From Propionispira arboris (lineage in GTDB: Bacteria; Bacillota; Negativicutes; Selenomonadales; Selenomonadaceae), in the NCBI RefSeq assembly GCF_900109225.1, contig NZ_FNZK01000027.1, positions 1 to 52,724 of the forward strand: DNA of 52,724 nt, written 5' to 3'. The position numbers and the translations under genes were made by a program. Position 1 is the stretch's first letter; each line of letters begins with the position of its first letter. Under the pieces are notes generated by a model. It was not told the DNA's origin. It did no database searches and saw only the letters and a list, made by a program, of their open reading frames with translations. Of the stretch, positions 15,314-24,298 are shown in pieces.

Positions 15314-16075
15314 ATGAAAATTTTTGATATTAAAGGGAAAAAAGCAATTGTTACAGGTGGAACTAGAGGTTTGGGTTATGGAATGGCAGAAGGCTTGATG
15401 GAAGCTGGCTGTGAAGTCGCCATTGTTGGAACAACCGATAAGGTTTATTCAGTAGCCGATGAGTTTTGCAGCAAAGGTTTTACCTGTTATGGAGTGAAAG
15501 GGAATTTTGAAGTAAGAGATGAAGTATACAGTTCTTTTAATGCTTGTATAGAAAAACTAGGCGGTGATTTGGATGTTCTGGTAACAGCGCATGGAATTCA
15601 AAGGCGCCATAGTGCAGAGGTATTTCCTATAGAAGAATGGGATAGCGTTTTAAATGTAAACCTAAACTCAGTTTTTATTCTCTGCCAAGAAGCTGCTAAA
15701 ATAATGTTGAAAAAAGGCTATGGAAAAATCATTACGATTGCTTCAATGGTTTCATTCTTTGGAGGACAAACTGTTCCAGCTTACTCAGCTGCCAAGGGTG
15801 GTGTTGCTCAAATGACGAAAGAGATGAGCAATGACTGGATTAGTCGGGGAATCAATATAAATGCTATTGCACCTGGTTATATGGCAACTAAAATGAATGA
15901 AGCATTACTGGATCAAAACAATCCAAGATACAAAGAAATTACGGATAGAATTCCAGCCCATAGATGGGGGACTGGTGATGATATGAAGGGCGCCTGCATT
16001 TTTCTTGCATCTCATGCTAGTGATTATATGGGGGGAGCTATTATTCCAGTTGATGGTGGTTATTTAGTAAAATAG
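15314..16075 (+). CDS. Short-chain dehydrogenase, KduD/gluconate 5-dehydrogenase-like
   Basis: 253 residues. NAD(P) motif TGGTRGLG (about residues 14-21), catalytic Ser in IASMVSF, and Y-x-x-x-K in YSAAKGG; NINAIAPGYMATKMNE and the C-terminal DYMGGAIIPVDGGYLVK are characteristic of KduD/Ga5DH-type enzymes. It could reduce or oxidise a keto-deoxy-gluconate, or interconvert fructuronate and mannonate in place of UxuB, which is absent here. GTGAGGAAA precedes the ATG. It is the last gene of the operon, followed by a terminator. Confidence 0.85.
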   Translation: MKIFDIKGKKAIVTGGTRGLGYGMAEGLMEAGCEVAIVGTTDKVYSVADEFCSKGFTCYGVKGNFEVRDEVYSSFNACIEKLGGDLDVLVTAHGIQRRHSAEVFPIEEWDSVLNVNLNSVFILCQEAAKIMLKKGYGKIITIASMVSFFGGQTVPAYSAAKGGVAQMTKEMSNDWISRGININAIAPGYMATKMNEALLDQNNPRYKEITDRIPAHRWGTGDDMKGACIFLASHASDYMGGAIIPVDGGYLVK

Positions 16076-16121
16076 TTTAGTTTTTATAAAATATAAGTGA
16101 AAATTACGATAATTTATTTTT

Positions 16122-16161
16122 ATAAAGGGTACTTATTTATATAAGTGCTCTTTATTTTTTT
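16122..16161 (+). terminator. Terminator of the sugar acid operon
   Basis: AAAGGGTACTTAT pairs with ATAAGTGCTCTTT across a TTAT loop, followed by TATTTTTTT. Confidence 0.75.
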
Positions 16162-16259
16162 GAACTATAAATAATTAAAATGGAGGAAACTATCTAAAAC
16201 AGCATAAAAGTGAAAATACCAGTTCGTTAGATGTTATATAAAATTAAAGAAATTGCATC

Positions 16260-16318
16260 ATTTCCGCTTCTATGCGGAAGTATTATATTTGATAAACACT
16301 TCATAATAATATTATAAT
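16260..16318 (+). promoter_or_regulatory. Activator-site-like inverted repeat and promoter of the first Gat-type cluster
   Basis: ATTTCC-N10-GGAAGT (16260-16281; inner arms TTTCCGC and GCGGAA) ends 7 bp before a promoter TTGATA (16289-16294), 18 bp, TATAAT (16313-16318). The reverse complement shares the core GCATAGAAG with the site at 29746-29766 before gatD. Placement just upstream of -35 suits an activator. The rest of the 16076-16406 gap is A/T-rich without genes. Confidence 0.62.
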
Positions 16319-16406
16319 GATATCAGTTAAGAATAGTATAGTTAGATAAGACAATGTGCGGTTTATAATAGGTGAAATAATTTATAACCGGAGAAAGGAG
16401 TTAATT

Positions 16407-18413
16407 ATGAACCTTTCATATTGTGTTCCTCGACAACGTAATTTGTTGAAGATTTTATTGACTAAAAATGAATGGATTACAGGTGTACAACTTTCTTGTA
16501 TGCTGCATGTTACAGATCGGACTGTTCGTAGTGATGTTAGTGTTTTAAATTATATTTTAGAGCAATATAATTCTTCGATTCTTTCGGCCCGTGGAAAAGG
16601 TTATTATTTGCAGTCGAAAAATAAAGAAGCTTTGTATTTTGTTTTATCTAAAAATTCTGAATTTAAAAACATTTCCAAAGAAACTTGTATTAGAAAAATT
16701 TTATTACTTCTATTAACAACAAATACAGAAATAGATCTATATGATTTAGAGGAAAAACTTTTTATCAGTCGGACAAGTTTGGAATCATACATAAAGAATA
16801 TTGAAAAAATTCTTGTGGATTTTTCCTCATTAAAAATTGCGAGAAAGCATGGAAAAATTAAGTTGTCGGGACCCGAATTTTCAATTCGGTTTATGTTGAA
16901 TGAAATTTTAAAAATTCAATACGATCATGAATTAGGTAAATTTTATTGTGAAAATGAATATATTGCTGAAACTGATTTTTTAAGAGTATATAGTTATGTT
17001 ATTTCGTGTATAAAAAAATCGAATCTATTTTTAGACGAAAATGGGATTGTGAGTATAGCTCTATATCTGGCAATTTCTAAAAAAAGAATTAAAGAGGGAC
17101 AGCTTATTGAAAATAAAGAGTATCATGATACTTTTAGGAATCCAAACCAATATGATAATGATGATTTGGTCTATGCTGTGGCAAAAAAGATGTATGGTGC
17201 AATTATTTTCGATAAATTAGGAGTGGAAATAGAAAAAGCAGAAATTTATCAAATAGCAATCCAGCTTTCGTTTGTTAATTTGTTTCAAACAAAAGATTTT
17301 TCTAAAGAAGAGCTGATAAAAAATACGTCGCCTCTGATTATCAACATCGTAGATTCTTTGGTACAGGTAATTAAAAAAGACTTTTATTTGGATTTGACAA
17401 ATGATGAAGAGTTGTATATTGGGCTCATTTTGCATATTAGGGCTTTAGTTAACCGCAACCGATATTGTCATGAAGAAATAAATCCTATTTTAGATAGTAT
17501 AAAAAGTCAGTATCCTTTTGTTTTTGAATTATCTTTGCACATTTATGAGATATTTAACGATGTTATGGGAATAAAATTAACGGAGGATGAATTGAGTTAT
17601 GTAACAATACATATTGCTGGAGCGGTTGAACGTTTGAGCATGCAGCATTCTCAAAATCAGACAAAAATTGTTATTATCAGTCATTTAAGTGCAAGTTATT
17701 CCGATTTGTTGGTATTAAAGCTGCATTCTATTTATTCATCCAAAATACAAATTGTTGGATTGTTTCCTATATACCGTTGGAAAGAGGCGTTAGCTGCAAA
17801 GCCTTCTATTATTTTGGTGACATCCTCTGTTTCACAAATATTGATTCGTAAAAGTAAAAGTGAAATTCCCATATTAAAAATAGGTCCGCTGTTTTCGGCT
17901 GATAATGAAATGGCTTTAAATATATTGCTCACAAAAATCAGAAAGAATATTATTTATAGCAAAAAAACAGAAGACTCTATTTTTAGTAAATTTGATAAAA
18001 CTTTATTTTTTCAAAATATACACTGCCAGACAGTAAAAGAGACCATTGATTTTCTATGTGATCAGTTGGAGCAGGGGGGCATGGTTCCTAAAAGTTTTAG
18101 AAAGTTTGCTTTTGAGCGAGAGGAACTTGCCTCTACTGCTTTAGCGAATTCAATTGCGATTCCTCATCCAATTACAGCTTGTGCCTACCATACTGTTTTT
18201 GCAGTGGCAATATTAAAGAAACCGATTTTGTGGGGGAAGTATAAAGTCCAAATTATTTTTTTGATTGCTGTAAAACCTGAAGAGAAATCTATTATAAAAG
18301 ATTTCTTTAACTTTATTAGTTTCTTAATGGATACACCGAAAGATGTACAAAAAATTATAAATACAGATAGTTTTTCCGATTTTTTGAGATTTATACAAAG
18401 TATAAAAATATAA
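16407..18413 (+). CDS. PRD-containing transcriptional activator (MtlR/LicR type) of Gat cluster 1
   Basis: 668 residues from ATG 16407 (AAAGGAG upstream). Order: HTH (WITGVQLSCMLHVTDRTVRSDVSVL), second HTH (LEEKLFISRTSLESYIKN), two PRD domains (LYLAISKKRIKEGQ; LSYVTIHIAGAVER), an EIIB-like domain and a C-terminal EIIA with phospho-site IPHPITAC. The EIIB-like loop reads VIISHLSASYSD, with no cysteine, so that phosphorylation site is lost. It likely senses PTS phosphorylation and activates the following galactitol-type genes through the repeat at 16260. Confidence 0.88.
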   Translation: MNLSYCVPRQRNLLKILLTKNEWITGVQLSCMLHVTDRTVRSDVSVLNYILEQYNSSILSARGKGYYLQSKNKEALYFVLSKNSEFKNISKETCIRKILLLLLTTNTEIDLYDLEEKLFISRTSLESYIKNIEKILVDFSSLKIARKHGKIKLSGPEFSIRFMLNEILKIQYDHELGKFYCENEYIAETDFLRVYSYVISCIKKSNLFLDENGIVSIALYLAISKKRIKEGQLIENKEYHDTFRNPNQYDNDDLVYAVAKKMYGAIIFDKLGVEIEKAEIYQIAIQLSFVNLFQTKDFSKEELIKNTSPLIINIVDSLVQVIKKDFYLDLTNDEELYIGLILHIRALVNRNRYCHEEINPILDSIKSQYPFVFELSLHIYEIFNDVMGIKLTEDELSYVTIHIAGAVERLSMQHSQNQTKIVIISHLSASYSDLLVLKLHSIYSSKIQIVGLFPIYRWKEALAAKPSIILVTSSVSQILIRKSKSEIPILKIGPLFSADNEMALNILLTKIRKNIIYSKKTEDSIFSKFDKTLFFQNIHCQTVKETIDFLCDQLEQGGMVPKSFRKFAFEREELASTALANSIAIPHPITACAYHTVFAVAILKKPILWGKYKVQIIFLIAVKPEEKSIIKDFFNFISFLMDTPKDVQKIINTDSFSDFLRFIQSIKI

Positions 18414-18432
18414 GGTAAAGGAGAAAATGTGA

Positions 18433-18918
18433 ATGTGTGAAACAGAAAAGTTTTTTTGTCTTGGGATGAATATAAAACCAGAATATATGATGTTAAATAT
18501 AAAAGCATCAACAGATGTGGAAGCTATTAAGATTTTAGCAGAAAATTTTTTTAAGGCAGGGGCTGTAAAAGATACGTTTGTTCCAGCAATTTTACTGCGA
18601 GAAAAAAATTTTTGTACAGGGTTGCAGTTTGAGGAGGCTGGAATTGCAATTCCACATACGGATGCCATACATGTAAATTATCCGGCAGTAGCGATTGGAA
18701 AATTAGAAAATCCAGTCGTGTTTCAATCTATGGGAGCACCGAATACTCCAGTCAAAGTAGAAATTATGTTTATGTTAGCAATAAAGGAACCGCATAAACA
18801 AATTGAGTTTTTGCAGTTGCTGATGACTAAATTTCAGGAAGAAAATCTTTTAAGGAGGTTGATGAAATGTAATACAGCGGAAGAGTTGACGGAAAAATTT
18901 ATAGCGTGTTTGGTCTAA
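18433..18918 (+). CDS. PTS EIIA component, galactitol type
   Basis: 161 residues, EIIA_2 fold, phospho-histidine H75 in GIAIPHTDAIH. It starts 20 bp after the regulator gene with AAAGGAG upstream, so it is cotranscribed. Features such as the VPAILLREKNFCTGLQFEEAGIAIPH segment resemble GatA. It phosphorylates the EIIB at 18943. Confidence 0.87.
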   Translation: MCETEKFFCLGMNIKPEYMMLNIKASTDVEAIKILAENFFKAGAVKDTFVPAILLREKNFCTGLQFEEAGIAIPHTDAIHVNYPAVAIGKLENPVVFQSMGAPNTPVKVEIMFMLAIKEPHKQIEFLQLLMTKFQEENLLRRLMKCNTAEELTEKFIACLV

Positions 18919-18942
18919 TATTAAATATAACAGGAGGAATCT

Positions 18943-19233
18943 ATGATGAAGAAGATTTTATTAGCATGCGGAACTGGTATTTGTACGTCAACAGCAGTGA
19001 GTGCAAAATTGCAGCGAATATTGGATGAAAAAGGATTAAAAGGACAGTATCAGATTGCACAATGCAAAATTGCCGAAGTCCCTATGAAGTCAGCAGATTT
19101 TGATTTATGCATTGCAACTACGCAGGTTTCTGGAGACGTCAAATGTCCGTTTATTATGGGAGTCGCTTTTTTAACAGGTATGGGATTAAATCCTATTATT
19201 GAAAAAATATTAACTATTTTTGAAACTAAATAA
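18943..19233 (+). CDS. PTS EIIB component, galactitol type
   Basis: 96 residues with the phospho-cysteine loop LLACGTGICTSTAVSAKL (Cys9), typical of GatB. CAGGAGG precedes the ATG. It works with the EIIA just upstream and the EIIC just downstream. Confidence 0.9.
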   Translation: MMKKILLACGTGICTSTAVSAKLQRILDEKGLKGQYQIAQCKIAEVPMKSADFDLCIATTQVSGDVKCPFIMGVAFLTGMGLNPIIEKILTIFETK

Positions 19234-19271
19234 AAATTTCTTAAAAAATATTTTATAAGGAGTGAAGTAGA

Positions 19272-20642
19272 ATGGATCTTATATTGCAAGGCTTTAAGTT
19301 TATACAAGGACTGGGACCGGCAGTTATGATGCCAATTATCATATTTTTATTAGGCGTATGTTTAAAGGCTGGAATTGGTAAATCTATCCGCTCCGGATTA
19401 ACGGTTGGTGTTGGTTTTATTGGCTTAAATTTAGTCATAGGCTTGATGAGTTCAAATTTAGGCCCGGCAGCTCAACAAATGATTGAAAAATATGGACTTA
19501 CTTTATCGGTTATTGATGTGGGATGGCCGGCAGCCGCAGCGATTGCTTTTGCATCGACGGTTGGAACTTTAATTATTCCGGTTTGTCTGCTTGTGAATAT
19601 TGCTATGCTTTTAACAAATACGACACAGACAGTGGATGTAGATATATGGGATTATTGGCACTTTGCTTTTACAGGGGCGTTGACAGCGATTTTGACAGGA
19701 AGCCAGTTGATCGGTATGGCGGCTGCTATATTGAACATGGTTATTGTTATGGTTATTGCAGATTATACTGCACCTGGGTTGGAAAAACATAATGGGCTGG
19801 CGGGGATATCATTGCCACATGGTTTTTCTACGGCATATGTTCCGATTGCCTGGATTGTAAATAAAGTGATCGATCAGATTCCGGTAGTTCGTGATATTAA
19901 TATTGATCTGGATCAAATTCAAAGGAAATTTGGCGTTTTTGGAGAGCCGATTTTAGTGGGAACCGTTTTAGGCATTATTATTGGAGCTGTTGCTGGATAT
20001 GAGATCGGCGGGGTCTTAACGCTGGGAATTACCTTAGGCGGGGTCTTGGTCTTAATTCCTAAAATGGCAGCTATGTTGATGGAAGGATTACTGCCGATTT
20101 CAGATGCGGCATCGACCTTCATTGAAACTAAATTTCAAAATCGCGGTAAGATTTATATAGGGCTTGATTCAGCTGTAGGGATTGGTCATCCAATAACATT
20201 AGCGGTATCCTTGATTCTTGTTCCATTGACCGTGTTTTTGGCAGTGGTGTTACCAGGGAATAAGGTTCTTCCTTTTGCTGATTTGGCAGTTATTCCCTTT
20301 ATGTTTGTTTTGATTATTCCGATGGTAGGGGGAAATGGATTTAGAGCTTTGATCACTGGTATTATTACGATTGCATCAGGTTTATTGATTTCGACAAATC
20401 TTGCGCCCATGATGACGGAAGCTGCTATTAATGCACATTTTAAAATGCCGGAAGGCGCAATGGCAATTTCCAGTATTTGTGATGGAGCGAATCCTTTAAC
20501 TTGGATTATTGTAAGATTAAATGATTTTGGCATGATAGGTCTGGGAGCTTTATTAGTTGTAGCTGCTGGACTGGCTGTTATGAATCGGAATCGAATTATT
20601 AAAGAAGCAAAAATGCTGCATAGTGAAACTACTGTAGAATAG
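19272..20642 (+). CDS. PTS EIIC permease, galactitol (GatC) family
   Basis: 456 residues, polytopic. Motifs of GatC permeases are GVGFIGLNLVIGL, DVGWPAAAAIAFAS, DIWDYWHFAFTGAL and IGLDSAVGIGHPITLAVS. AAGGAG precedes the ATG. It imports and phosphorylates a polyol or related sugar. The two following genes include a class II aldolase, so its substrate may differ from that of the full galactitol operon at 22371-29666. Confidence 0.9.
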   Translation: MDLILQGFKFIQGLGPAVMMPIIIFLLGVCLKAGIGKSIRSGLTVGVGFIGLNLVIGLMSSNLGPAAQQMIEKYGLTLSVIDVGWPAAAAIAFASTVGTLIIPVCLLVNIAMLLTNTTQTVDVDIWDYWHFAFTGALTAILTGSQLIGMAAAILNMVIVMVIADYTAPGLEKHNGLAGISLPHGFSTAYVPIAWIVNKVIDQIPVVRDINIDLDQIQRKFGVFGEPILVGTVLGIIIGAVAGYEIGGVLTLGITLGGVLVLIPKMAAMLMEGLLPISDAASTFIETKFQNRGKIYIGLDSAVGIGHPITLAVSLILVPLTVFLAVVLPGNKVLPFADLAVIPFMFVLIIPMVGGNGFRALITGIITIASGLLISTNLAPMMTEAAINAHFKMPEGAMAISSICDGANPLTWIIVRLNDFGMIGLGALLVVAAGLAVMNRNRIIKEAKMLHSETTVE

Positions 20643-20704
20643 CACAAAAGAGTATGGTAGATGCGTAGGCATGTATACTGATAAATTGAGAGAGGAGAAT
20701 AGAA

Positions 20705-21166
20705 ATGAAAGAATATCGCTGTAATAAAAAAATGTTTTTTTGGAAAGTAACAATTCCAGCGCTATTTGCCTTATTTTTATTGGTTATATGTGCTGTAGTA
20801 AGCTTTTATTCAAATTATCGTTTACTATTGGGACTTGTGGGGCTCGTTTGTATTTATGTGATTTGGAATACAGTAGTAACTTCAAGCTATCCGGATCGAA
20901 TTGTTATCCGGGATAAATCGATAGCGTTCTTCTCTTATGGTAATTGTCAGGAATATTTTTTTGATCAGATTAAACAATTTCGTGTTCGGGATGCATTTTA
21001 TTCAAAAGATATGTTTATAAGAATAAATGATCCTGCTTTTTATAAAGGGCGATTTTGGTTGAATGCAGATTATTTTAATCAAGGAGAAGAACTGCATCGG
21101 TTTATTTTGACATTAGAGTATAAAATACATCCGTCATCACTGAAAGCAATGGCGAGAAAACGATAA
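20705..21166 (+). CDS. Small membrane protein with C-terminal PH-like domain, function unknown
   Basis: 153 residues. Two adjacent transmembrane helices (about 14-33 and 39-56) precede a soluble beta-rich part (DRIVIRDKSIAFFSYG, YFFDQIKQFRVRD) that resembles bacterial PH-like domains of unknown role. AGAGGAG precedes the ATG. It sits inside the operon between EIIC and the aldolase, an unusual place for such a protein. No known PTS accessory is recognised. Confidence 0.7.
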   Translation: MKEYRCNKKMFFWKVTIPALFALFLLVICAVVSFYSNYRLLLGLVGLVCIYVIWNTVVTSSYPDRIVIRDKSIAFFSYGNCQEYFFDQIKQFRVRDAFYSKDMFIRINDPAFYKGRFWLNADYFNQGEELHRFILTLEYKIHPSSLKAMARKR

Positions 21167-21206
21167 GTAATAGAAGCAAAAAATTGAACTTTGGGGAGGC
21201 TGGCTT

Positions 21207-21860
21207 ATGTTTGAAAAAGAAAAGGGGGAAATCATAAAAACTGCCATGAAGCTTGATCGTTATGGTTTGATTGCTTTATCGGGAGGCAATGTCAGTGCAC
21301 GTATGCCATCAGGTGAAATTTTACTTACGCCGTCCGGTATGATTTATGAAGATATGATACCATCGGACCTGCTGGTTGTCGATATAAACGGGGGGATTTT
21401 GGAAGGAACTAGAAGACCTTCTGTAGATACGGTAGCTTTATTGTATATTTATCAAAATATGCCTTTTGTTCGGGCAGTTATTCATACGCATCAACCTTAT
21501 GCAACGGCAGTTGGACTTATTTCAGATAAGCTTCCTTGTGTAGTGACGACACTTGCTAATGCAGCAAAAGGATCTGTCAAGGTTTGTCCATTCAGTTCGG
21601 CAGCCAGTATTCAAATGGGGATTGAAACGGTTGATAATATAGGAAATAAATTAGCCGTTATTTTAAAAAATCATGGCGTAATGGCTATTGGAAAAGATTT
21701 GAAAGAAGCGTTATATGCTTGCGTTTATGTAGAAGAAGCGGCAAAAACTTATTTGTTGGCACGATCTATCAGCAGTCAAGTCGTTGAATTAGATGCCAGC
21801 CAGGTTGATCAGGCAGTCGAGGTATTTGAACATTATGGGCAAGGAACGCAGCCTTTATAA
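21207..21860 (+). CDS. Class II aldolase/adducin-family protein (FucA/AraD-like)
   Basis: 217 residues. Motifs are LSGGNVSARMPSG, TPSGMIYEDMIPSDL, zinc ligands in VIHTHQPYA and LKNHGVMAIG. In FucA-type enzymes a catalytic Glu lies in a PSSE motif; here the site reads RRPSVDTVALL, so Asp may replace Glu. It likely cleaves or epimerises a ketose phosphate from the preceding PTS. GGGGAGG precedes the ATG. A phosphopentose epimerase role is an alternative. Confidence 0.82.
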   Translation: MFEKEKGEIIKTAMKLDRYGLIALSGGNVSARMPSGEILLTPSGMIYEDMIPSDLLVVDINGGILEGTRRPSVDTVALLYIYQNMPFVRAVIHTHQPYATAVGLISDKLPCVVTTLANAAKGSVKVCPFSSAASIQMGIETVDNIGNKLAVILKNHGVMAIGKDLKEALYACVYVEEAAKTYLLARSISSQVVELDASQVDQAVEVFEHYGQGTQPL

Positions 21861-21897
21861 AAAGCAGCAAGCACTAAATTTATAAGAGGGAGTAATA

Positions 21898-22224
21898 ATG
21901 ATAAATAAATTTAGAATTTATGCAGTTTGTGGCAGCGGGGTAGCTACGTCAACCTTACTGGCGAATCGTTTGAAAACTGGATTGGAAAAAGAAGGGATTG
22001 TATCTTTTGTTATTATGGAATGTAGCATTCGTGACTTAGAACGATTCGTACAAAACAGCCGTCCAGATTTTATTATTTATACAACCCCGCTTGATGCGCT
22101 TGATTTAAAAGATATTAAGATTTTTAGTGGATTACCCATTTTGATGAATAAAGATACAGCATTGCTTTATAAGGAGATTGCGTCTTACTTAAAGACGAGA
22201 GAATCTCGCTTTATTTTGAAATAG
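21898..22224 (+). CDS. Extra PTS EIIB-like protein, galactitol family
   Basis: 108 residues. The N-terminal loop AVCGSGVATSTLLANRL has Cys11 in the phospho-site position, then a C-terminal region unlike the main EIIB (DFIIYTTPLDALDLKDIKIF). It follows the aldolase, far from the EIIA-EIIB-EIIC set in the same operon, and no second EIIC follows. It may be a spare EIIB, a regulatory carrier, or a partner for another permease. GAGGGAG precedes the ATG. Confidence 0.8.
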   Translation: MINKFRIYAVCGSGVATSTLLANRLKTGLEKEGIVSFVIMECSIRDLERFVQNSRPDFIIYTTPLDALDLKDIKIFSGLPILMNKDTALLYKEIASYLKTRESRFILK

Positions 22225-22324
22225 CCTGTTTTTTAGAGAAAAAGATGCTGCAAGTGAAAATGCAAAATGGTTGTTCTTGATGAATAAAAAAATTGATTGT
22301 ACAAATTTATACGTCGTTCATAGC

Positions 22325-22360
22325 AAAAGAGCCATCGGTTTCAAATCGATGGCTCTTTTT
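22325..22360. terminator. Bidirectional terminator between converging operons
   Basis: AAAAGAGCCATCG (from 22325) pairs with CGATGGCTCTTTTT (to 22360); A and T runs flank both sides. It separates the plus-strand Gat cluster from the minus-strand galactitol operon. Confidence 0.85.
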
Positions 22361-22370
22361 GATTTGTAAT

Positions 22371-23300
22371 TTATGCGAGTTGTTTTATTACGATATCAGG
22401 TAATAGTGTTTGTACTTGCTGTTGTCGGATGAAGCCGCTTTCTTTTTCAAGAATGTTTGCGGTGCCGCAGGCTGAGGCGAGACGGAGAATGGACTGAATA
22501 TCAAGCTGGCGATGCAGTCCACTGGCAATACCTGCAACATAGGCATCACCAGAACCAACGGCATTGACAGCTTCAAGTGTTGGCGGCAGGGCATGATATA
22601 TTTTTCCGGCAAAAGCAGCAATGGATCCCTGTTTACCGAGTGAAATAACAGGCAGTTTGATATCTTTTTGCACAAGGGTTCTTATTTCACGAACGGCATC
22701 TTCGATGGAGTTGATTTTATTGCCCGTGAGTGCTTCCACTTCATCTTTATTTGGCTTTATGAAAAATGGCTTTGCTTTGATACCTTCTTGTAAGGCTTTG
22801 CCGCTTGTATCCAGCAAAAATTTTTTTCCGGCGGCATTGGCTAGTGTGATCAATTCATTGTAGAAATTCGGTTCTATATTTTTCGGCAGACTGCCTGAAG
22901 CTGTTATGATATCGGCAGATTTTAACAAATTTTTATATGTTGTGAGAAAATCTGTTTGTTCCAGCGACGTGATCCAGGGACCTGGTTCGAGGATTTCTGT
23001 CTGTTTACCATCTGCGGTGGCGATGTTGATACAGGCGCGGGTTTCCGCTTGTATGTTTGTTGACTGATTGGTAATACCTTTTTCTACCAAGTTATCCGCG
23101 ATGAATTTACCGATATGACCACCGAGAAAACCTGTAATGGTGCAGCTTTCTTGCAAAATATTTATAACATTGGCAACGTGGGTTCCTTTGCCGCCCGCGG
23201 TGTTTTGTACGTTTTCAGTTCGCATGACTTGTCCATATTTTAAACTTTGAATGGTATAGATTTTATCTAAAGACGGGTTGAGGTTTATAACTAGAATCAT
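22371..23300 (-). CDS. PfkB-family 1-phosphofructokinase / tagatose-6-phosphate kinase
   Basis: 309 residues from ATG 23300 (AAGGAGAAA upstream). Ribokinase-fold marks are NPSLDKIY, GGKGTHVAN and the catalytic NAVGSGDAYVAG near the C-terminus. It belongs to the FruK/LacC group that phosphorylates ketose 1- or 6-phosphates with ATP. In this operon the logical step is tagatose 6-phosphate to tagatose 1,6-bisphosphate for the aldolase next door. It is the last gene before a terminator. A fructose 1-phosphate kinase reading is possible but fits the neighbours less well. Confidence 0.86.
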   Translation of the reverse strand: MILVINLNPSLDKIYTIQSLKYGQVMRTENVQNTAGGKGTHVANVINILQESCTITGFLGGHIGKFIADNLVEKGITNQSTNIQAETRACINIATADGKQTEILEPGPWITSLEQTDFLTTYKNLLKSADIITASGSLPKNIEPNFYNELITLANAAGKKFLLDTSGKALQEGIKAKPFFIKPNKDEVEALTGNKINSIEDAVREIRTLVQKDIKLPVISLGKQGSIAAFAGKIYHALPPTLEAVNAVGSGDAYVAGIASGLHRQLDIQSILRLASACGTANILEKESGFIRQQQVQTLLPDIVIKQLA

Positions 23301-23316
23301 AAAATTTCTCCTTGTT

Positions 23317-24192
<876 letters not shown>

Positions 24193-24298
24193 TTAAGTGA
24201 GTTTTGCCGACTTTTGGGCAGAAAATTGCCCGCTATAAAAATTGTCTTATAGGCTATAACATCTATTCGTCAAATTTTGTTTGCGGGCTGATTTCAAA

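Noticed and set aside
16356-18413. BglG-type RNA antiterminator activity for the PRD proteins
   Set aside because: The four proteins begin with DNA-binding HTH domains and carry EIIB/EIIA domains; the short RNA-binding CAT domain of BglG/LicT is absent, and no RAT-like terminator overlaps were seen upstream.
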